A DNA stretch of 64,000 nucleotides from CAIWHR01 sp963717695 (GCA_963717695.1 CAVQWR010000004.1:62001-126000), one strand, 5' to 3'. Positions 1 to 8,742 are shown, counted from the stretch's first letter. Notes: generated from the letters alone by a model not told the origin. Translations and numbers: made by a program.

Positions 1-2
1 TC

Positions 3-134
3 GACGAAGCCATACGAAGGGTCGTGGACAGCCAGAAGCCCTACCAGGCGTTCCCGCCGGGCCTCGCCCGCGAGTACGATGTGATCATGATCCGCCGCAC
101 CTGGTACTTCGACACGGCAATCCGGCTGTATTGA
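3..134 (+). CDS. Energy transducer TonB family protein, C-terminal fragment
   Basis: This is the last 43 codons of a gene that begins outside the window; it ends with TGA at 132-134. The peptide reads through YQAFPPGLAREYDV and ends RTWYFDTAIRLY. A proline-rich turn followed by an R-T-W-x-F strand is what I associate with the C-terminal beta strands of TonB-family proteins of Betaproteobacteria. TonB couples the proton-motive force of the inner membrane to outer-membrane receptors. The call rests on this short tail only, so the subfamily cannot be judged. The next gene follows after 17 nt on the same strand. Confidence 0.6.
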   Translation, partial: DEAIRRVVDSQKPYQAFPPGLAREYDVIMIRRTWYFDTAIRLY

Positions 135-151
135 GTGAACCGGGAGGGCAC

Positions 152-769
152 ATGGAAGACGAACCCATGTATCACGACGGAATGCGGCGACTGCAGGACG
201 CGCGCGAAACCCGCCCGCTTGCCGACCGCCTGGAGCAGGTGACCGTTCACACCGCGTTCACCGCGGAAGATCGTGCGTTCATCGAGCGCTGCCCGATGTT
301 CTTCATCGCGACGGCCGATGAACACGGTCGGCCCGACTGCTCGTACAAGGGCGGATTGCCGGGATTCGTCCGCGTCCTCGACGATTGCACGCTGGCCATT
401 CCCGATTACGACGGCAACGGGATGTACAGGACCTGGGGCAATGTTCTGGTCAACCCTCAGATCGGACTGCTGTTCCTGGATTTCGAGACCCCCAAGCGAA
501 TCCGCGTGAATGGCACGGCGCAGGTCAGCGCGGACGATACCTTGCGCAGCGACTGCCCGGGCGCGGTCTTCGTCGTTCGTGTGACGGCGACGCGAATCTT
601 TCCCAACTGCCCGCGCTACATCCACCGGATGCAGCTTGTCGAGCCGTCGGCGTACGCACCGCGATCCGATTACACGCCGCCGGTTCCGGCATGGAAGACC
701 TTCGATGTCTTTCGCGACGCGCTGCCCGCGCGCGACCGTGAGGATGGCAGGAACGGCGAGGCGGGATAG
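152..769 (+). CDS. Pyridoxamine 5'-phosphate oxidase family (FMN-binding split barrel) protein
   Basis: The product is 205 residues and resembles the FMN-binding split-barrel proteins annotated as pyridoxamine 5'-phosphate oxidase-like. Visible family features are the early strand FIATADEHGRPDCSYKGG, the segment PDYDGNGMYRTWGN and LLFLDFETPKRIRVNG, where FMN phosphate contacts usually lie. An upstream in-frame TTG at 131 overlaps the TonB stop; I prefer ATG 152 because GGGAGGG lies at 144-150 region just ahead of it. True PNP oxidase (PdxH) is different and normally carries a C-terminal substrate motif not seen here, so the substrate is unknown. Probably a flavin-dependent reductase or a non-catalytic flavin binder. 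Confidence 0.72.
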   Translation: MEDEPMYHDGMRRLQDARETRPLADRLEQVTVHTAFTAEDRAFIERCPMFFIATADEHGRPDCSYKGGLPGFVRVLDDCTLAIPDYDGNGMYRTWGNVLVNPQIGLLFLDFETPKRIRVNGTAQVSADDTLRSDCPGAVFVVRVTATRIFPNCPRYIHRMQLVEPSAYAPRSDYTPPVPAWKTFDVFRDALPARDREDGRNGEAG

Positions 770-823
770 GACAAAACGAACGACAGCGGCGTCTCCTGTT
801 CGACGCCGCGACTCCCGCGTCGC

Positions 824-1249
824 TCAGTCGGGCTTGTCGTCGGGACCGCGCGCGGCGGGGCGCACCGGCAGCGCCGGCGCGGGACGACGGCCGTCGAGCA
901 GATGTCGCACCGCGAGCACGGGATGCCGCGTCATCATCCGCGGACCTGCGTAGCGCATGATCACGCGGACCTCCTCGCGCGGCGCGGCCGCATAGCAGTG
1001 CACCGTGCAGTTCGCGCACGTGGGCTTCTCGTCGCCGAACACGCAACGGTCGAGCCTGCGCGTCGCGTAGCCGAGCAGGCCGGCGCATTTCTCGCACAGC
1101 GCGCCCTCGCTGCCGTGGCGGTCGCGGCAATGGATCTCGAACATCGCGGTCAGCGTCGCGAGCTCGCGCGCGAGGCGCGGATGACGCGCGTCGTCGTGGA
1201 CGCGGCGCAGTCCCGCAGCGGTCGGTCGGTCGGTGGGGGGCGTGCTCAT
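824..1249 (-). CDS. YgbA-like nitrous oxide-stimulated promoter family protein
   Basis: This 141-residue protein matches the family named for a nitrous-oxide-stimulated promoter (YgbA in enterobacteria). It has the cysteine-rich core with H-C-R-D-R-H-G, CEKCAGLLGYA, RLDRCVFGDEKPTCANCTVHCY and the strongly conserved VIMRYAGPRMMTRHPVLA. The paired cysteines suggest metal or Fe-S binding; YgbA is linked to recovery from nitrosative stress in enterobacteria, which is family knowledge rather than something shown here. The ATG at 1249 gives MSTPPTD; the longer open frame upstream is arginine-rich and unlikely. It converges on the flavin-barrel gene with a 54-nt gap. Confidence 0.85.
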   Translation of the reverse strand: MSTPPTDRPTAAGLRRVHDDARHPRLARELATLTAMFEIHCRDRHGSEGALCEKCAGLLGYATRRLDRCVFGDEKPTCANCTVHCYAAAPREEVRVIMRYAGPRMMTRHPVLAVRHLLDGRRPAPALPVRPAARGPDDKPD

Positions 1250-1319
1250 GCTGGCGCCATTGTGGCGACGCCGGGACCGCGACCCCATGACTTCGGTCAA
1301 GAACGCGCGGCGCCGCCGC

Positions 1320-2393
1320 TCACGGCGTCGGTGACGGCGTGCGTACGCCGAGCTTCTCCGACCACGATGCAAGTGCGGGCATGATGGTGGGATAGAGCGC
1401 GATGCCTTCCGTCGTTTGCGCGCGCAGGCGTCGCATGGCCGCTTCGCCGGGAAGTCGAACGGGGACCTCGGCGACGCGCGGTGTCGAATCGTGCGCGGCG
1501 CGGGCGATCTCGTCCATCTGTCGCCGGAATGCGGCGAGCCCGCCGAATGCTTCGGGATCGAGCGCCTGCACGAAGACCGTGCCGCCCCAGCCTGCCGGCG
1601 GATCGGCGCGGCCGTGTCCGGCGAGCCCCGCGGTCAGCGCCTCGACAATCAAGGCGAGGCCGAAGCCCTTGTATCCGGCCTCGATGCCGCCGAGCGGCAG
1701 CAGCGCGCCTTTCGGCTCGCGGAAGAGCGCGCCCGGATCGTCGGTCGCATTGCCGTGCGAATCAATCAGCCACGCGCCCGGCAGGCGGCGGCCGGCGTTC
1801 ATTTCCTGCTTCGCGAATCCCATGCTGGTGATCGAGCTCGAGATGTCGACGAGGATCGGATCGCCCGACGTCGGCAATCCGGCGGCGATCGGGTTGGGCG
1901 TGAGGATCGGCGTCGTGCCGCCGTGCGCGACGACCGCGGCGACCGTCGGATCGGAGCTTTGCACCAGCGCGACCATGCCGCGCTCCGTCGCACGAAGCAA
2001 ATACGCGGCGAGGCACGCGATGTGGTGCGAGCGGCGCACGACGACCGTGCCGGTGCCGTTCAGCTTCGCCATTGCAATCGCACTGTCGAGCGCGCGCAGC
2101 GTGAGCCACGGTCCCGGCAGCCGGTTGCCGTCCCAGGTTTGCGTCGCAGGGTGGGCGCTGACGATCGTCGGTGCGCCGGACTTCGCCATCGCGCCCTTCT
2201 CGATTTCGGCGAGGTACGACGCGAGGAGCGCCATGCCGTGCGTCGTGTGGCCGAGGAGGTCGCCGGTGACGAGCACGGTGGCGACGTCCGCGGCGATGTC
2301 GGCGCGCACGCCGGCGCGTTCGACGAGCGCCTGCGCGAATTCGGTGAGCGCGGCCGCCGGATAGCGTGGCACGCGGTCGGGCGCGGCGCTCAT
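1320..2393 (-). CDS. Ldh family (malate/L-lactate/ureidoglycolate-type) NAD(P)-dependent oxidoreductase
   Basis: The 357-residue product belongs to the malate/L-lactate dehydrogenase superfamily that is not related to Rossmann-fold LDH. Diagnostic stretches include the N-terminal LLGHTTHGMALLASY (family pattern D/G-x-x-x-HG), the VVVRRSHHIACLAAYLLRA segment with the conserved histidine, and the C-terminal GGIEAGYKGFGLALIVEAL. Members oxidise 2-hydroxyacids such as lactate, malate, sulfolactate or ureidoglycolate; the substrate cannot be chosen from sequence alone. The start ATG at 2393 gives MSAAPDRVPRYP and leaves 172 nt to the divergent glycosyltransferase. The longer open frame upstream has no domain support. 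Confidence 0.82.
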   Translation of the reverse strand: MSAAPDRVPRYPAAALTEFAQALVERAGVRADIAADVATVLVTGDLLGHTTHGMALLASYLAEIEKGAMAKSGAPTIVSAHPATQTWDGNRLPGPWLTLRALDSAIAMAKLNGTGTVVVRRSHHIACLAAYLLRATERGMVALVQSSDPTVAAVVAHGGTTPILTPNPIAAGLPTSGDPILVDISSSITSMGFAKQEMNAGRRLPGAWLIDSHGNATDDPGALFREPKGALLPLGGIEAGYKGFGLALIVEALTAGLAGHGRADPPAGWGGTVFVQALDPEAFGGLAAFRRQMDEIARAAHDSTPRVAEVPVRLPGEAAMRRLRAQTTEGIALYPTIMPALASWSEKLGVRTPSPTP

Positions 2394-2565
2394 GTGTATG
2401 CTGTGCAATGCAGGCGCAAACAGGTCCCCGGGACGTCGATGCGCGCGGCGGTTGACGTTGCCGCGCGATTCTCCGACGATTCTACCTGACGCCTCGCGCC
2501 GGTCGCGGCGATCGGGATCGCGGCGCGGACCCCCACCTGATTCCCTCCACTTCCCCGTCCCTTCC

Positions 2566-3408
2566 GTGCTGCCTTCCTCGTTGACCGTCAGCGTCGTGAC
2601 GTTTCGCCCGGACATCGCGCTGTTCGAGCGGTGCCTGCGCACGCTCGCGACCGCGATCGCCAACGCGCGCGAGGCGGGGTGCATCAAGAGCGTCGCGATC
2701 GCACTGATCGACAACAGCGAGGACCCGAAGATCGCCGACGACGTGATCAAGCATGGCTGGGCGCGCTTCGCCAACGCCGGCATCCAGGTCACCTATCTGC
2801 ACGGCCACGCCAACATCGGCTACGGGATCGCGCACAACCTGATGCTGCACGGCACCGGCGCCGACTACCAGATCGTGCTGAACCCCGACGTCGAGATGGC
2901 GCCCGACGCCATCGCCAACGCGATCGCCTGGCTCGACGTGCATCCGGAGGTGGGTGCGGTGGCGCCGGCCGTGACGCGGCCGGATGGCACGCCTGATTTC
3001 CTGTGCAAGCGGTACCCGGCGGTGTTCGATCTCGTGCTGCGCGGCTTCGCGCCGGAATTCGTGCGCCGGATGTTCAGGAAGCGCCTCGATCACTATGAAA
3101 TGCGCGACCGCATCGATCCCGCCAGCAACGAGCCGGTGATGGGCATCCCGGTGATGTCGGGCTGCTGCATGCTCGTGCGGCGCAAGGCGATCGACGCGAC
3201 CGGAGGGTTCGATCCCAGCTACTTCCTCTACTTCGAGGACTTCGACTGGAGCATGCGCCTCAACAAGGTCACGCACTGCGCCTATCTGCCGTCTTTCCGC
3301 ATCGTCCATCACGGCGGAAACGCGGCGGCCAAAGGCGTGCGCCACATCTGGCTGTTCGCGAAGAGCGGCGTGCGTTTCTACGGCCGCCACGGCTGGCGCT
3401 GGGTGTAG
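2566..3408 (+). CDS. Glycosyltransferase family 2 protein (rhamnosyltransferase-like)
   Basis: This is a GT-A fold glycosyltransferase of about 280 residues. It starts with the nucleotide-sugar strand TVSVVTFRPD, has the acidic metal motif in VLNPDVEM, and the acceptor-side motif GGFDPSYFLYFEDFDWSMRL typical of WbbL-type rhamnosyl or similar transferases used for surface polysaccharide. The start is uncertain: GTG 2566 or TTG 2581 are both in frame, neither with a clear ribosome binding site; an open frame continues to 2392 but is low complexity. The epimerase gene follows after 6 nt, so the two are probably one polysaccharide operon. Confidence 0.85.
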   Translation: MLPSSLTVSVVTFRPDIALFERCLRTLATAIANAREAGCIKSVAIALIDNSEDPKIADDVIKHGWARFANAGIQVTYLHGHANIGYGIAHNLMLHGTGADYQIVLNPDVEMAPDAIANAIAWLDVHPEVGAVAPAVTRPDGTPDFLCKRYPAVFDLVLRGFAPEFVRRMFRKRLDHYEMRDRIDPASNEPVMGIPVMSGCCMLVRRKAIDATGGFDPSYFLYFEDFDWSMRLNKVTHCAYLPSFRIVHHGGNAAAKGVRHIWLFAKSGVRFYGRHGWRWV

Positions 3409-3414
3409 CGGGTC

Positions 3415-4389
3415 ATGGCGCACGAGCTGATCCTCGTCACCGGCGCGGGCGGATTCATCGGCCATTCGCTCGTCGCGCACCTCGCGGCCGCGGGACGCGC
3501 ATTCCGTGCCGTGTATCACCATCGCATCCCGCACGGCCAGCCGCCGCATCTCGACAACGTCGTCGCGGATTTGAGCAGCATGGAGGACGCGACGGCGGAC
3601 GCGCTGCTCGCGGACGTTACGGCGGTCGTGCACCTCGCCGGTCGCGCGCACGTACTTGCCGAGACCGCGCCCGACCCCGACGCCGCGTTTCGCCTCGCCA
3701 ACGTCGTCGCCACGGAAAGGCTGGCGCGCGCCGCCGTGCGCGCTGGCGTTTCCCGGTTCGTGCTGGCGAGCTCCGTGAAGGTCAACGGCGAGGCGACCGA
3801 CGCCGGGCATCCTTTCACGCCGCGCGATCCGCCCGCTCCCTTCGACGCGTACGCGCGCTCGAAGCTCGGCGCCGAATCGGCGCTGCTTGCAGCGTGCGCC
3901 GGCACCTCCGTCGCGCCGATCGTCCTGCGCCTGCCGCTCGTCTACGGTCCTGGCGTCGGCGGCAATTTCGCCGTGATGCTCGACGCGATTGCGCGCGGGC
4001 GTTCGCTCCCGGTTGCATCGGTGCGCAACCGACGGAGCCTGCTCGGCGTCGGCAATCTGATCGACGCCATCGATGCCGTGCTGGGGGCGCCCGTCGCGCC
4101 GGCGGGCGTGCATTTCGTCGCCGATGCAACGAGCGTCTCGGTGCCCGATCTCGCGCGGGCCGTCTCGGCGGCGCTCGGCGTGCCGCTCGAAATGCGGCGC
4201 GTGCCGGTGCCGCTGCTGCGGCTCGGCGCGGCGCTGCTGGGTCGCGGCGCCCGAGTGCGGCGGCTCGTCGATTCGCTCGAAGTCGACACCACGTCGCTGC
4301 GCGAGGCCACCGGCTGGCGGCCCCGGCAATCGCTGGAGGAGGGTCTTGCCGCGACGGCTGCGTGGTGGCGGCTGCGGCACGCCATCTGA
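3415..4389 (+). CDS. NAD-dependent epimerase/dehydratase family protein (nucleotide-sugar type)
   Basis: The 324-residue product is an extended short-chain dehydrogenase. It has the NAD-binding VTGAGGFIG at the N-terminus, HLAGRAH at the end of beta-4, and the catalytic Ser/Tyr/Lys as LASSVKVNG and DAYARSKLGAE. A proline-glycine rich VYGPGVGGNF and RRSLLGVGNLIDAI segment are typical of UDP-sugar 4-epimerase or reductase relatives (WbpV/GalE-like). It is 6 nt downstream of the glycosyltransferase, which supports a role in making sugars for a surface polysaccharide. The exact nucleotide sugar is not predictable. ATG 3415 is the only sensible start. Confidence 0.85.
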   Translation: MAHELILVTGAGGFIGHSLVAHLAAAGRAFRAVYHHRIPHGQPPHLDNVVADLSSMEDATADALLADVTAVVHLAGRAHVLAETAPDPDAAFRLANVVATERLARAAVRAGVSRFVLASSVKVNGEATDAGHPFTPRDPPAPFDAYARSKLGAESALLAACAGTSVAPIVLRLPLVYGPGVGGNFAVMLDAIARGRSLPVASVRNRRSLLGVGNLIDAIDAVLGAPVAPAGVHFVADATSVSVPDLARAVSAALGVPLEMRRVPVPLLRLGAALLGRGARVRRLVDSLEVDTTSLREATGWRPRQSLEEGLAATAAWWRLRHAI

Positions 4390-4432
4390 GGTCAGCAGGA
4401 GCGCCGCCGGCGCGGCGCGCGCGTCGCACCGC

Positions 4433-4438
4433 TATAAT
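4433..4438 (+). promoter_or_regulatory. Consensus -10 box upstream of rph
   Basis: A perfect TATAAT sits 30 nt before the rph start codon in otherwise GC-rich sequence. No good -35 hexamer is visible 16-18 nt upstream, so the call rests on the -10 and its position alone. Confidence 0.45.
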
Positions 4439-4468
4439 CACCGCCTTTCCGTCCCGAGGATCAACGCA

Positions 4469-5197
4469 ATGAGCGCCCGACCGTCCGGCCGCCGCCCGGA
4501 AGAGCTCCGCGCGTGGCGGATCACCCGCCACTACACGCGCCACGCCGAGGGCTCGGTGCTGATCGAGGCCGGCGACACCAAGGTGCTCTGCACGGCGAGC
4601 GTCGAGGAAGGCGTTCCGCCGTTTCTGAAGGGCAAGGGCCAGGGCTGGGTCACCGCCGAATACGGGATGCTGCCGCGCTCGACCAACACGCGCATGCGCC
4701 GCGAGGCCGCGGAAGGCAGGCAATCGGGACGCACGCAGGAAATCCAGCGGCTGATCGGACGGAGCCTGCGCGCCGTGGTCGATCTCGGTCGGCTCGGCGA
4801 GCGCACGGTGAAGATCGACTGCGACGTGCTGCAGGCCGACGGCGGGACGCGCTGCGCGGCGATCACCGGCGCCTACGTCGCGCTCGCCGACGCGTTCGCA
4901 TGGACGCGCGGAAAGCAGCTGATCGCCGCGGAGCCGCTGACCGATTCGGTGGCGGCGGTCTCGGTGGGCATCGTCGGCGGCGTGCCGGTGCTCGACCTCG
5001 ACTACGCCGAGGACTCGGCGTGCGACACCGACATGAACATCGTGATGACCGGCCGCGGCGGCTTTGTCGAGATGCAGGGCACCGCCGAGGGCGCGCCGTT
5101 CACGCGGCGCGAGATCGATGCGCTGGTCGATCTCGCCGCGGCAGGCATCCGCCAGCTGCAGGATGCGCAGGCCGCAGCGCTCCTGGCCTCGCGCTGA
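4469..5197 (+). CDS. rph: Ribonuclease PH
   Basis: The 242-residue protein is full length for RNase PH, the phosphorolytic 3'-5' exoribonuclease that trims tRNA 3' ends. Recognisable segments are the N-terminal RPSGRRPEELR, GKGQGWVTAEYGMLPRST with the phosphate-site region, RSLRAVVDLGRLGERT, the DCDVLQADGG motif and LDLDYAEDSACDTDMN holding conserved acidic residues. ATG 4469 is preceded by GAGGA at 4456-4460. rdgB follows 60 nt downstream, the usual rph-rdgB-hemW order in Betaproteobacteria, which supports the assignment. Confidence 0.96.
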   Translation: MSARPSGRRPEELRAWRITRHYTRHAEGSVLIEAGDTKVLCTASVEEGVPPFLKGKGQGWVTAEYGMLPRSTNTRMRREAAEGRQSGRTQEIQRLIGRSLRAVVDLGRLGERTVKIDCDVLQADGGTRCAAITGAYVALADAFAWTRGKQLIAAEPLTDSVAAVSVGIVGGVPVLDLDYAEDSACDTDMNIVMTGRGGFVEMQGTAEGAPFTRREIDALVDLAAAGIRQLQDAQAAALLASR

Positions 5198-5257
5198 CGC
5201 GTTGAGCGCGGCGCCGCGCGTCACGCCGGACGCATCGCGCGCCGTGCACCGCATCGA

Positions 5258-5854
5258 ATGATCTCGCGTCTCGTCCTCGCGTCCGGCAATCCCGGCAAGC
5301 TCGCCGAATTCCGCCGGCTGCTCGCGCCGCTTTCCATCGACGTGATCGCGCAGTCGGAGCTCGGCGTTCCCGAAGCCGCCGAGCCGCATGTCACGTTCAT
5401 CGAGAATGCGCTCGCGAAGGCGCGGCACGCGAGCGCGCTTGCGCGCCTGCCGGCGCTCGCCGACGATTCGGGCATCTGCGTGCGCGCGCTCGGCGGCGCG
5501 CCGGGCGTGCAGTCGGCGCGCTATGCCGGGGAGCCGCGCTCGGATGCGCGCAACAACGAGAAATTGATCGCGGCGCTCGCGGGCATTGCCGACCGCAGCG
5601 CGCATTACACCTGCGTGCTCGCGCTGGTGCGCCACGCGGAGGATCCGGAACCGATCATCGCCGAAGGAGCGTGGCACGGGCGGATCGTCGACGCGCCGCG
5701 CGGCACCGGAGGCTTCGGCTACGACCCGCATTTTCTCGACGTCGAGAGCGGCAGGACCGGCGCGGAGCTGCCGCTCGATCAGAAGAACGCGCGCTCGCAT
5801 CGCGGCAAGGCCATGCGCGCGCTGATCGCGCGGCTCGAGGCGGAGAACCGGTGA
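5258..5854 (+). CDS. rdgB: XTP/dITP diphosphatase (RdgB/HAM1 family)
   Basis: At 198 residues this is full length for the house-cleaning nucleotide pyrophosphatase that hydrolyses dITP and XTP to keep deaminated purines out of DNA. It begins with LVLASGNPGKLAEF, has ENALAKARHAS and LADDSGICVRALGGAPGVQSARYAG, and ends with the conserved GTGGFGYDPHFL and KNARSHRGKAM. Its stop overlaps the GTG start of hemW by 4 nt (GTGA at 5851-5854), so translation is probably coupled. Confidence 0.96.
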   Translation: MISRLVLASGNPGKLAEFRRLLAPLSIDVIAQSELGVPEAAEPHVTFIENALAKARHASALARLPALADDSGICVRALGGAPGVQSARYAGEPRSDARNNEKLIAALAGIADRSAHYTCVLALVRHAEDPEPIIAEGAWHGRIVDAPRGTGGFGYDPHFLDVESGRTGAELPLDQKNARSHRGKAMRALIARLEAENR

Positions 5855-7047
5855 GCGCGACGATCGGCATCGGGCTCCCGGCGAAGCCCTCGTTCGCGGC
5901 CTCGCCGCCGCTGGCACTCTACATCCACATCCCGTGGTGCCTCTCCAAGTGCCCGTACTGCGATTTCAACTCGCACGAGGCGCGCGGCGAGGCGCCCGAG
6001 GCCGAATACGTCGACGCGCTGCTGACCGATCTCGAGTTCGCGCTGCCGTCGATCTGGAGCCGCCGGATCGTGTCCGTCTTCATCGGCGGCGGCACGCCGA
6101 GCCTCTTCTCGGCCGCGGCGATCGACCGGCTGCTGGCCGGCGTGCGCGCGCGCGTGCCGCTGATCCCCGACGCCGAAGTGACGCTCGAAGCGAATCCGGG
6201 CACGTTCGAACGGCAGAAGTTCGCCGATTTCAGGGCGGCGGGCGTCAACCGCCTGTCCGTCGGCGTGCAGAGCTTCGCACCGGCGCAGCTTGCGGCGCTC
6301 GGGCGAGTGCATGACGCCGACGAGGCACGCGCGGCGGTGGATGCGGCGCTCGCGATCTTCGGCAACGTGAACCTCGACCTCATGTACGCGCTGCCGCGGC
6401 AGACGATCGAGGCGGCCCGCGCCGACGCGGCCGAAGCGATCGCGTTCGCAACGCCGCACCTGTCGTTCTATCAGCTCACCCTCGAGCCCAACACGCTGTT
6501 CCATCGGCATCCGCCGCCGCTTCCCGACGCGGACGCCGCCGCCGACATCGAGGACGCCGTGCACGCGCTGCTCGCCGCCGCCGGCTACGTCCAGTACGAG
6601 ACCTCCGCCTTCGCGCAGCCGGGGCGCGAATGCCGGCACAATCTCAATTATTGGCAGTTCGGCGACTATCTCGGCATCGGCGCCGGCGCGCATTCGAAGC
6701 TGTCGTTCCACGACCGCGTGGTGCGGCAGGTGCGCTGGAAGCAGCCGAAGCAGTATCTGGAGCAGATCGCCGCGGGGACGCCTTTGATGGAGAATGTCGA
6801 GGTCAGCCGTGCCGACATCGGATTCGAATTCATGCTGAACGCATTGCGCCTCACCGCCGGCGTGCCGGCAGCGCTCTTCGCCGAGCGGACCGGCTATCCG
6901 CTGGTGCTCGTTCGCGACGCGCTCGCCGCGGCCGAGGCGCGCGGCCTCCTCGAGCGCGACCCGACGGTGATCCGCCCCACCGCGCTCGGCCGGCGCTTCC
7001 AGAACGACCTGCAGACGCTGTTCCTGCGCGATCCGCAGCCCGCATGA
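5851..7047 (+). CDS. hemW: Radical SAM heme chaperone HemW
   Basis: The 398-residue product is a radical SAM protein of the HemW type. The Fe-S ligands are in IPWCLSKCPYCDF (CxxxCxxC followed by F), and FIGGGTPSL, SVGVQSFAPAQLAALGRVH and DLMYALPRQT are the usual HemN/HemW signatures. HemW binds heme and acts as a chaperone rather than as coproporphyrinogen oxidase, a correction known for the family. The start GTG 5851 overlaps rdgB and precedes the first domain by about 30 residues. The stop overlaps the amidase start (ATGA at 7044-7047). Confidence 0.93.
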   Translation: MSATIGIGLPAKPSFAASPPLALYIHIPWCLSKCPYCDFNSHEARGEAPEAEYVDALLTDLEFALPSIWSRRIVSVFIGGGTPSLFSAAAIDRLLAGVRARVPLIPDAEVTLEANPGTFERQKFADFRAAGVNRLSVGVQSFAPAQLAALGRVHDADEARAAVDAALAIFGNVNLDLMYALPRQTIEAARADAAEAIAFATPHLSFYQLTLEPNTLFHRHPPPLPDADAAADIEDAVHALLAAAGYVQYETSAFAQPGRECRHNLNYWQFGDYLGIGAGAHSKLSFHDRVVRQVRWKQPKQYLEQIAAGTPLMENVEVSRADIGFEFMLNALRLTAGVPAALFAERTGYPLVLVRDALAAAEARGLLERDPTVIRPTALGRRFQNDLQTLFLRDPQPA

Positions 7048-8357
7048 GCACGCGCGAACTGCACTCGATGCACGTCGCCGACGCGCTTGCGGCGATGACG
7101 CAGGGCGAACTGACGGCACGCGGCATGGCCGACGCGCAACTCGCCCGCATCGCCGCGACCGATGCCTCGGTGGGAGCCTGGGCTCACCTCGATCCCGAAC
7201 ACGTGCGTGCCTGCGCCGACCGCAGTGATGCAGTCCCTGCGTCCGCGCGCGGTGCGCTGCACGGCATCGGCATCGGTGTGAAGGACATCATCGCGACGGC
7301 CGAGTACCCGACGGAATTGGGCTCGCCCGTGTTCGCGGGAAACCGGATCGCCGCGGATGCGGAATGCGTCGTGCGGCTGAAGCAGGCGGGCGGCTACGTC
7401 TTCGGCAAGACGGTGACCACGGAGCTCGCCTATTTCCATCCGGGCAAGACTCGCAATCCATGGAATCCGCAGCACACTCCTGGCGGATCGTCGTCCGGCT
7501 CGGCGGCCGCGGTGGCCGCCGGTCATGTCGCCGCCGCGATCGGCACACAGACCAACGGCTCGATGATCCGGCCGGCCGCCTTCTGCGGCGTCGTCGGATT
7601 CAAGCCGACGAAGGACGCGATCCCGCGCGACGGCGTCAACGTCTTCAGCGACACGCTGGATCAGATCGGCACGTTCGGGCGCAGCGTTGCCGATGCGGCG
7701 CATCTCGCGGGCGTCCTGGCCGACATCGGACGCATTGCATCGGGCGCGCAGCCGTCGAATGCGCCGCCGGCGCTCGCGCTATTGCGGCAATACCCGTGGA
7801 CGCGCGCGGCGGATCCGGCGGCCGCCGAAGCGCTCGACACATGCGTCGCGCGGCTGCGCGAGCAGGGCGCCACCGTCACGCTGGTCGAGATTCCGGACGC
7901 CTTTCGCTCGGTCGATCGGGTGCACCGGACCATCATGATGTTCGAAGGCGCGGCCAACCTCGGCGCGCTGCAGGATCGCGAGCGGGCCCGGCTGTCGGTC
8001 GAGCTCAATGCGGCGCTGGACGAAGGCCGCGCGATCGCGCAATCCGGTTACGAGGAGGCGCTGCGCAGGCGCGTCGCGTGCATCGATTTCTTCACCGAAT
8101 GGCACGCGCGGTTCGACGCGGTCGTCTCGCCACCGGCGCCCGGACCTGCGCCGGAAGGCATCGCCGCCACCGGCGACCCGTCGTGCTGCACGCTCTATTC
8201 GCTGGTCGGATTTCCGGCGCTCACGATTCCGGTCGGGCGCGCGCGCAACGGCCTGCCGCTCGGGATGCAGATCGCAACGCCCGCGGGCACCGACAACCGA
8301 CTGCTGGCGGTCGCCGCGTGGTGCGAAGCCCGGCTGCCGTTCGCCGGATTGGTGTAA
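7044..8357 (+). CDS. Amidase (amidase-signature family)
   Basis: A 437-residue amidase-signature enzyme with the Ser-cisSer-Lys triad: Lys in GIGVKDIIAT, the Gly/Ser-rich loop TPGGSSSGSAAAVAAG and the nucleophile region IGTQTNGSMIRPAAFCGVVG. The last motif departs from the common GTDTGGSIR by having QTNGSM, so substrate preference may differ from GatA or acetamidase. It hydrolyses an amide to acid and ammonia; the substrate is not predictable. It is translationally coupled to hemW by a 4-nt overlap. Confidence 0.88.
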   Translation: MSTRELHSMHVADALAAMTQGELTARGMADAQLARIAATDASVGAWAHLDPEHVRACADRSDAVPASARGALHGIGIGVKDIIATAEYPTELGSPVFAGNRIAADAECVVRLKQAGGYVFGKTVTTELAYFHPGKTRNPWNPQHTPGGSSSGSAAAVAAGHVAAAIGTQTNGSMIRPAAFCGVVGFKPTKDAIPRDGVNVFSDTLDQIGTFGRSVADAAHLAGVLADIGRIASGAQPSNAPPALALLRQYPWTRAADPAAAEALDTCVARLREQGATVTLVEIPDAFRSVDRVHRTIMMFEGAANLGALQDRERARLSVELNAALDEGRAIAQSGYEEALRRRVACIDFFTEWHARFDAVVSPPAPGPAPEGIAATGDPSCCTLYSLVGFPALTIPVGRARNGLPLGMQIATPAGTDNRLLAVAAWCEARLPFAGLV

Positions 8358-8434
8358 GCATGAGCGACGCGGGCGAAGCCGAGGACTCCTGCGCGAGCAG
8401 GGCGAAGCCAAGGCCCGAAGGGCGCGCCTGCGAG

Positions 8435-8525
8435 CGCTGGCGGCGCACGACGTGCAAACATTTCGTTCTCTTGACGCGCGTGCGGAGTGCGCACCGAAGG
8501 GCGCGTCGCGGAGCGATTGCCAGCG
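8435..8525. repeat. Possible structured intergenic element bounded by CGCTGGC/GCCAGCG
   Basis: The 220-nt gap after the amidase holds no convincing gene. Within it CGCTGGC at 8435-8441 and its exact complement GCCAGCG at 8519-8525 enclose about 77 nt rich in smaller inverted repeats. Upstream, CCTGC-GCGA-GCAGG forms another short hairpin. It could be a dispersed intergenic repeat; a second element with a similar outer stem lies at 58656-58751. Whether it is repeated in the genome cannot be seen from this window. Confidence 0.3.
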
Positions 8526-8577
8526 GCCGACGACGCGTCGCTGCGGTAATCCGACACCGCGTGGAGGACGGCCCGCG

Positions 8578-8742
8578 ATGAAGCGCGCCAAGCTCCACGT
8601 GCCGCCGAAGCCGCGCAACCCGGTGGCGCGCTCGCCGCTCCTGCGCAAGGGCGGCGCCCACGGCAAGACGACCGCCGCGAAACGCCGGCAGGAGAACGTT
8701 CTGCTCGCGAAAGCGAAGCGGGATCCCGAAGCGCTCGAATGA
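8578..8742 (+). CDS. Small basic hypothetical protein
   Basis: This 54-residue ORF starts MKRAKLHVPPKPRNP and is rich in Lys and Arg, with GGAHGKTTAAKRRQEN near the middle. A strong GGAGG at 8563-8567 precedes ATG 8578 and the stop overlaps the ChaC start (ATGA at 8739-8742), which argues that it is really translated. I recall similar short proteins in Burkholderiales but know no function. The charge pattern would fit nucleic-acid or ribosome binding, which is only inference. Confidence 0.7.
   Translation: MKRAKLHVPPKPRNPVARSPLLRKGGAHGKTTAAKRRQENVLLAKAKRDPEALE

Noticed and set aside
8360..8581. 73-codon ORF starting MSDAGEAEDSC two bases after the amidase stop
   Set aside because: Composition is Arg-rich and unlike a folded protein, there is no ribosome binding site, and the DNA is full of inverted repeats; treated as intergenic.
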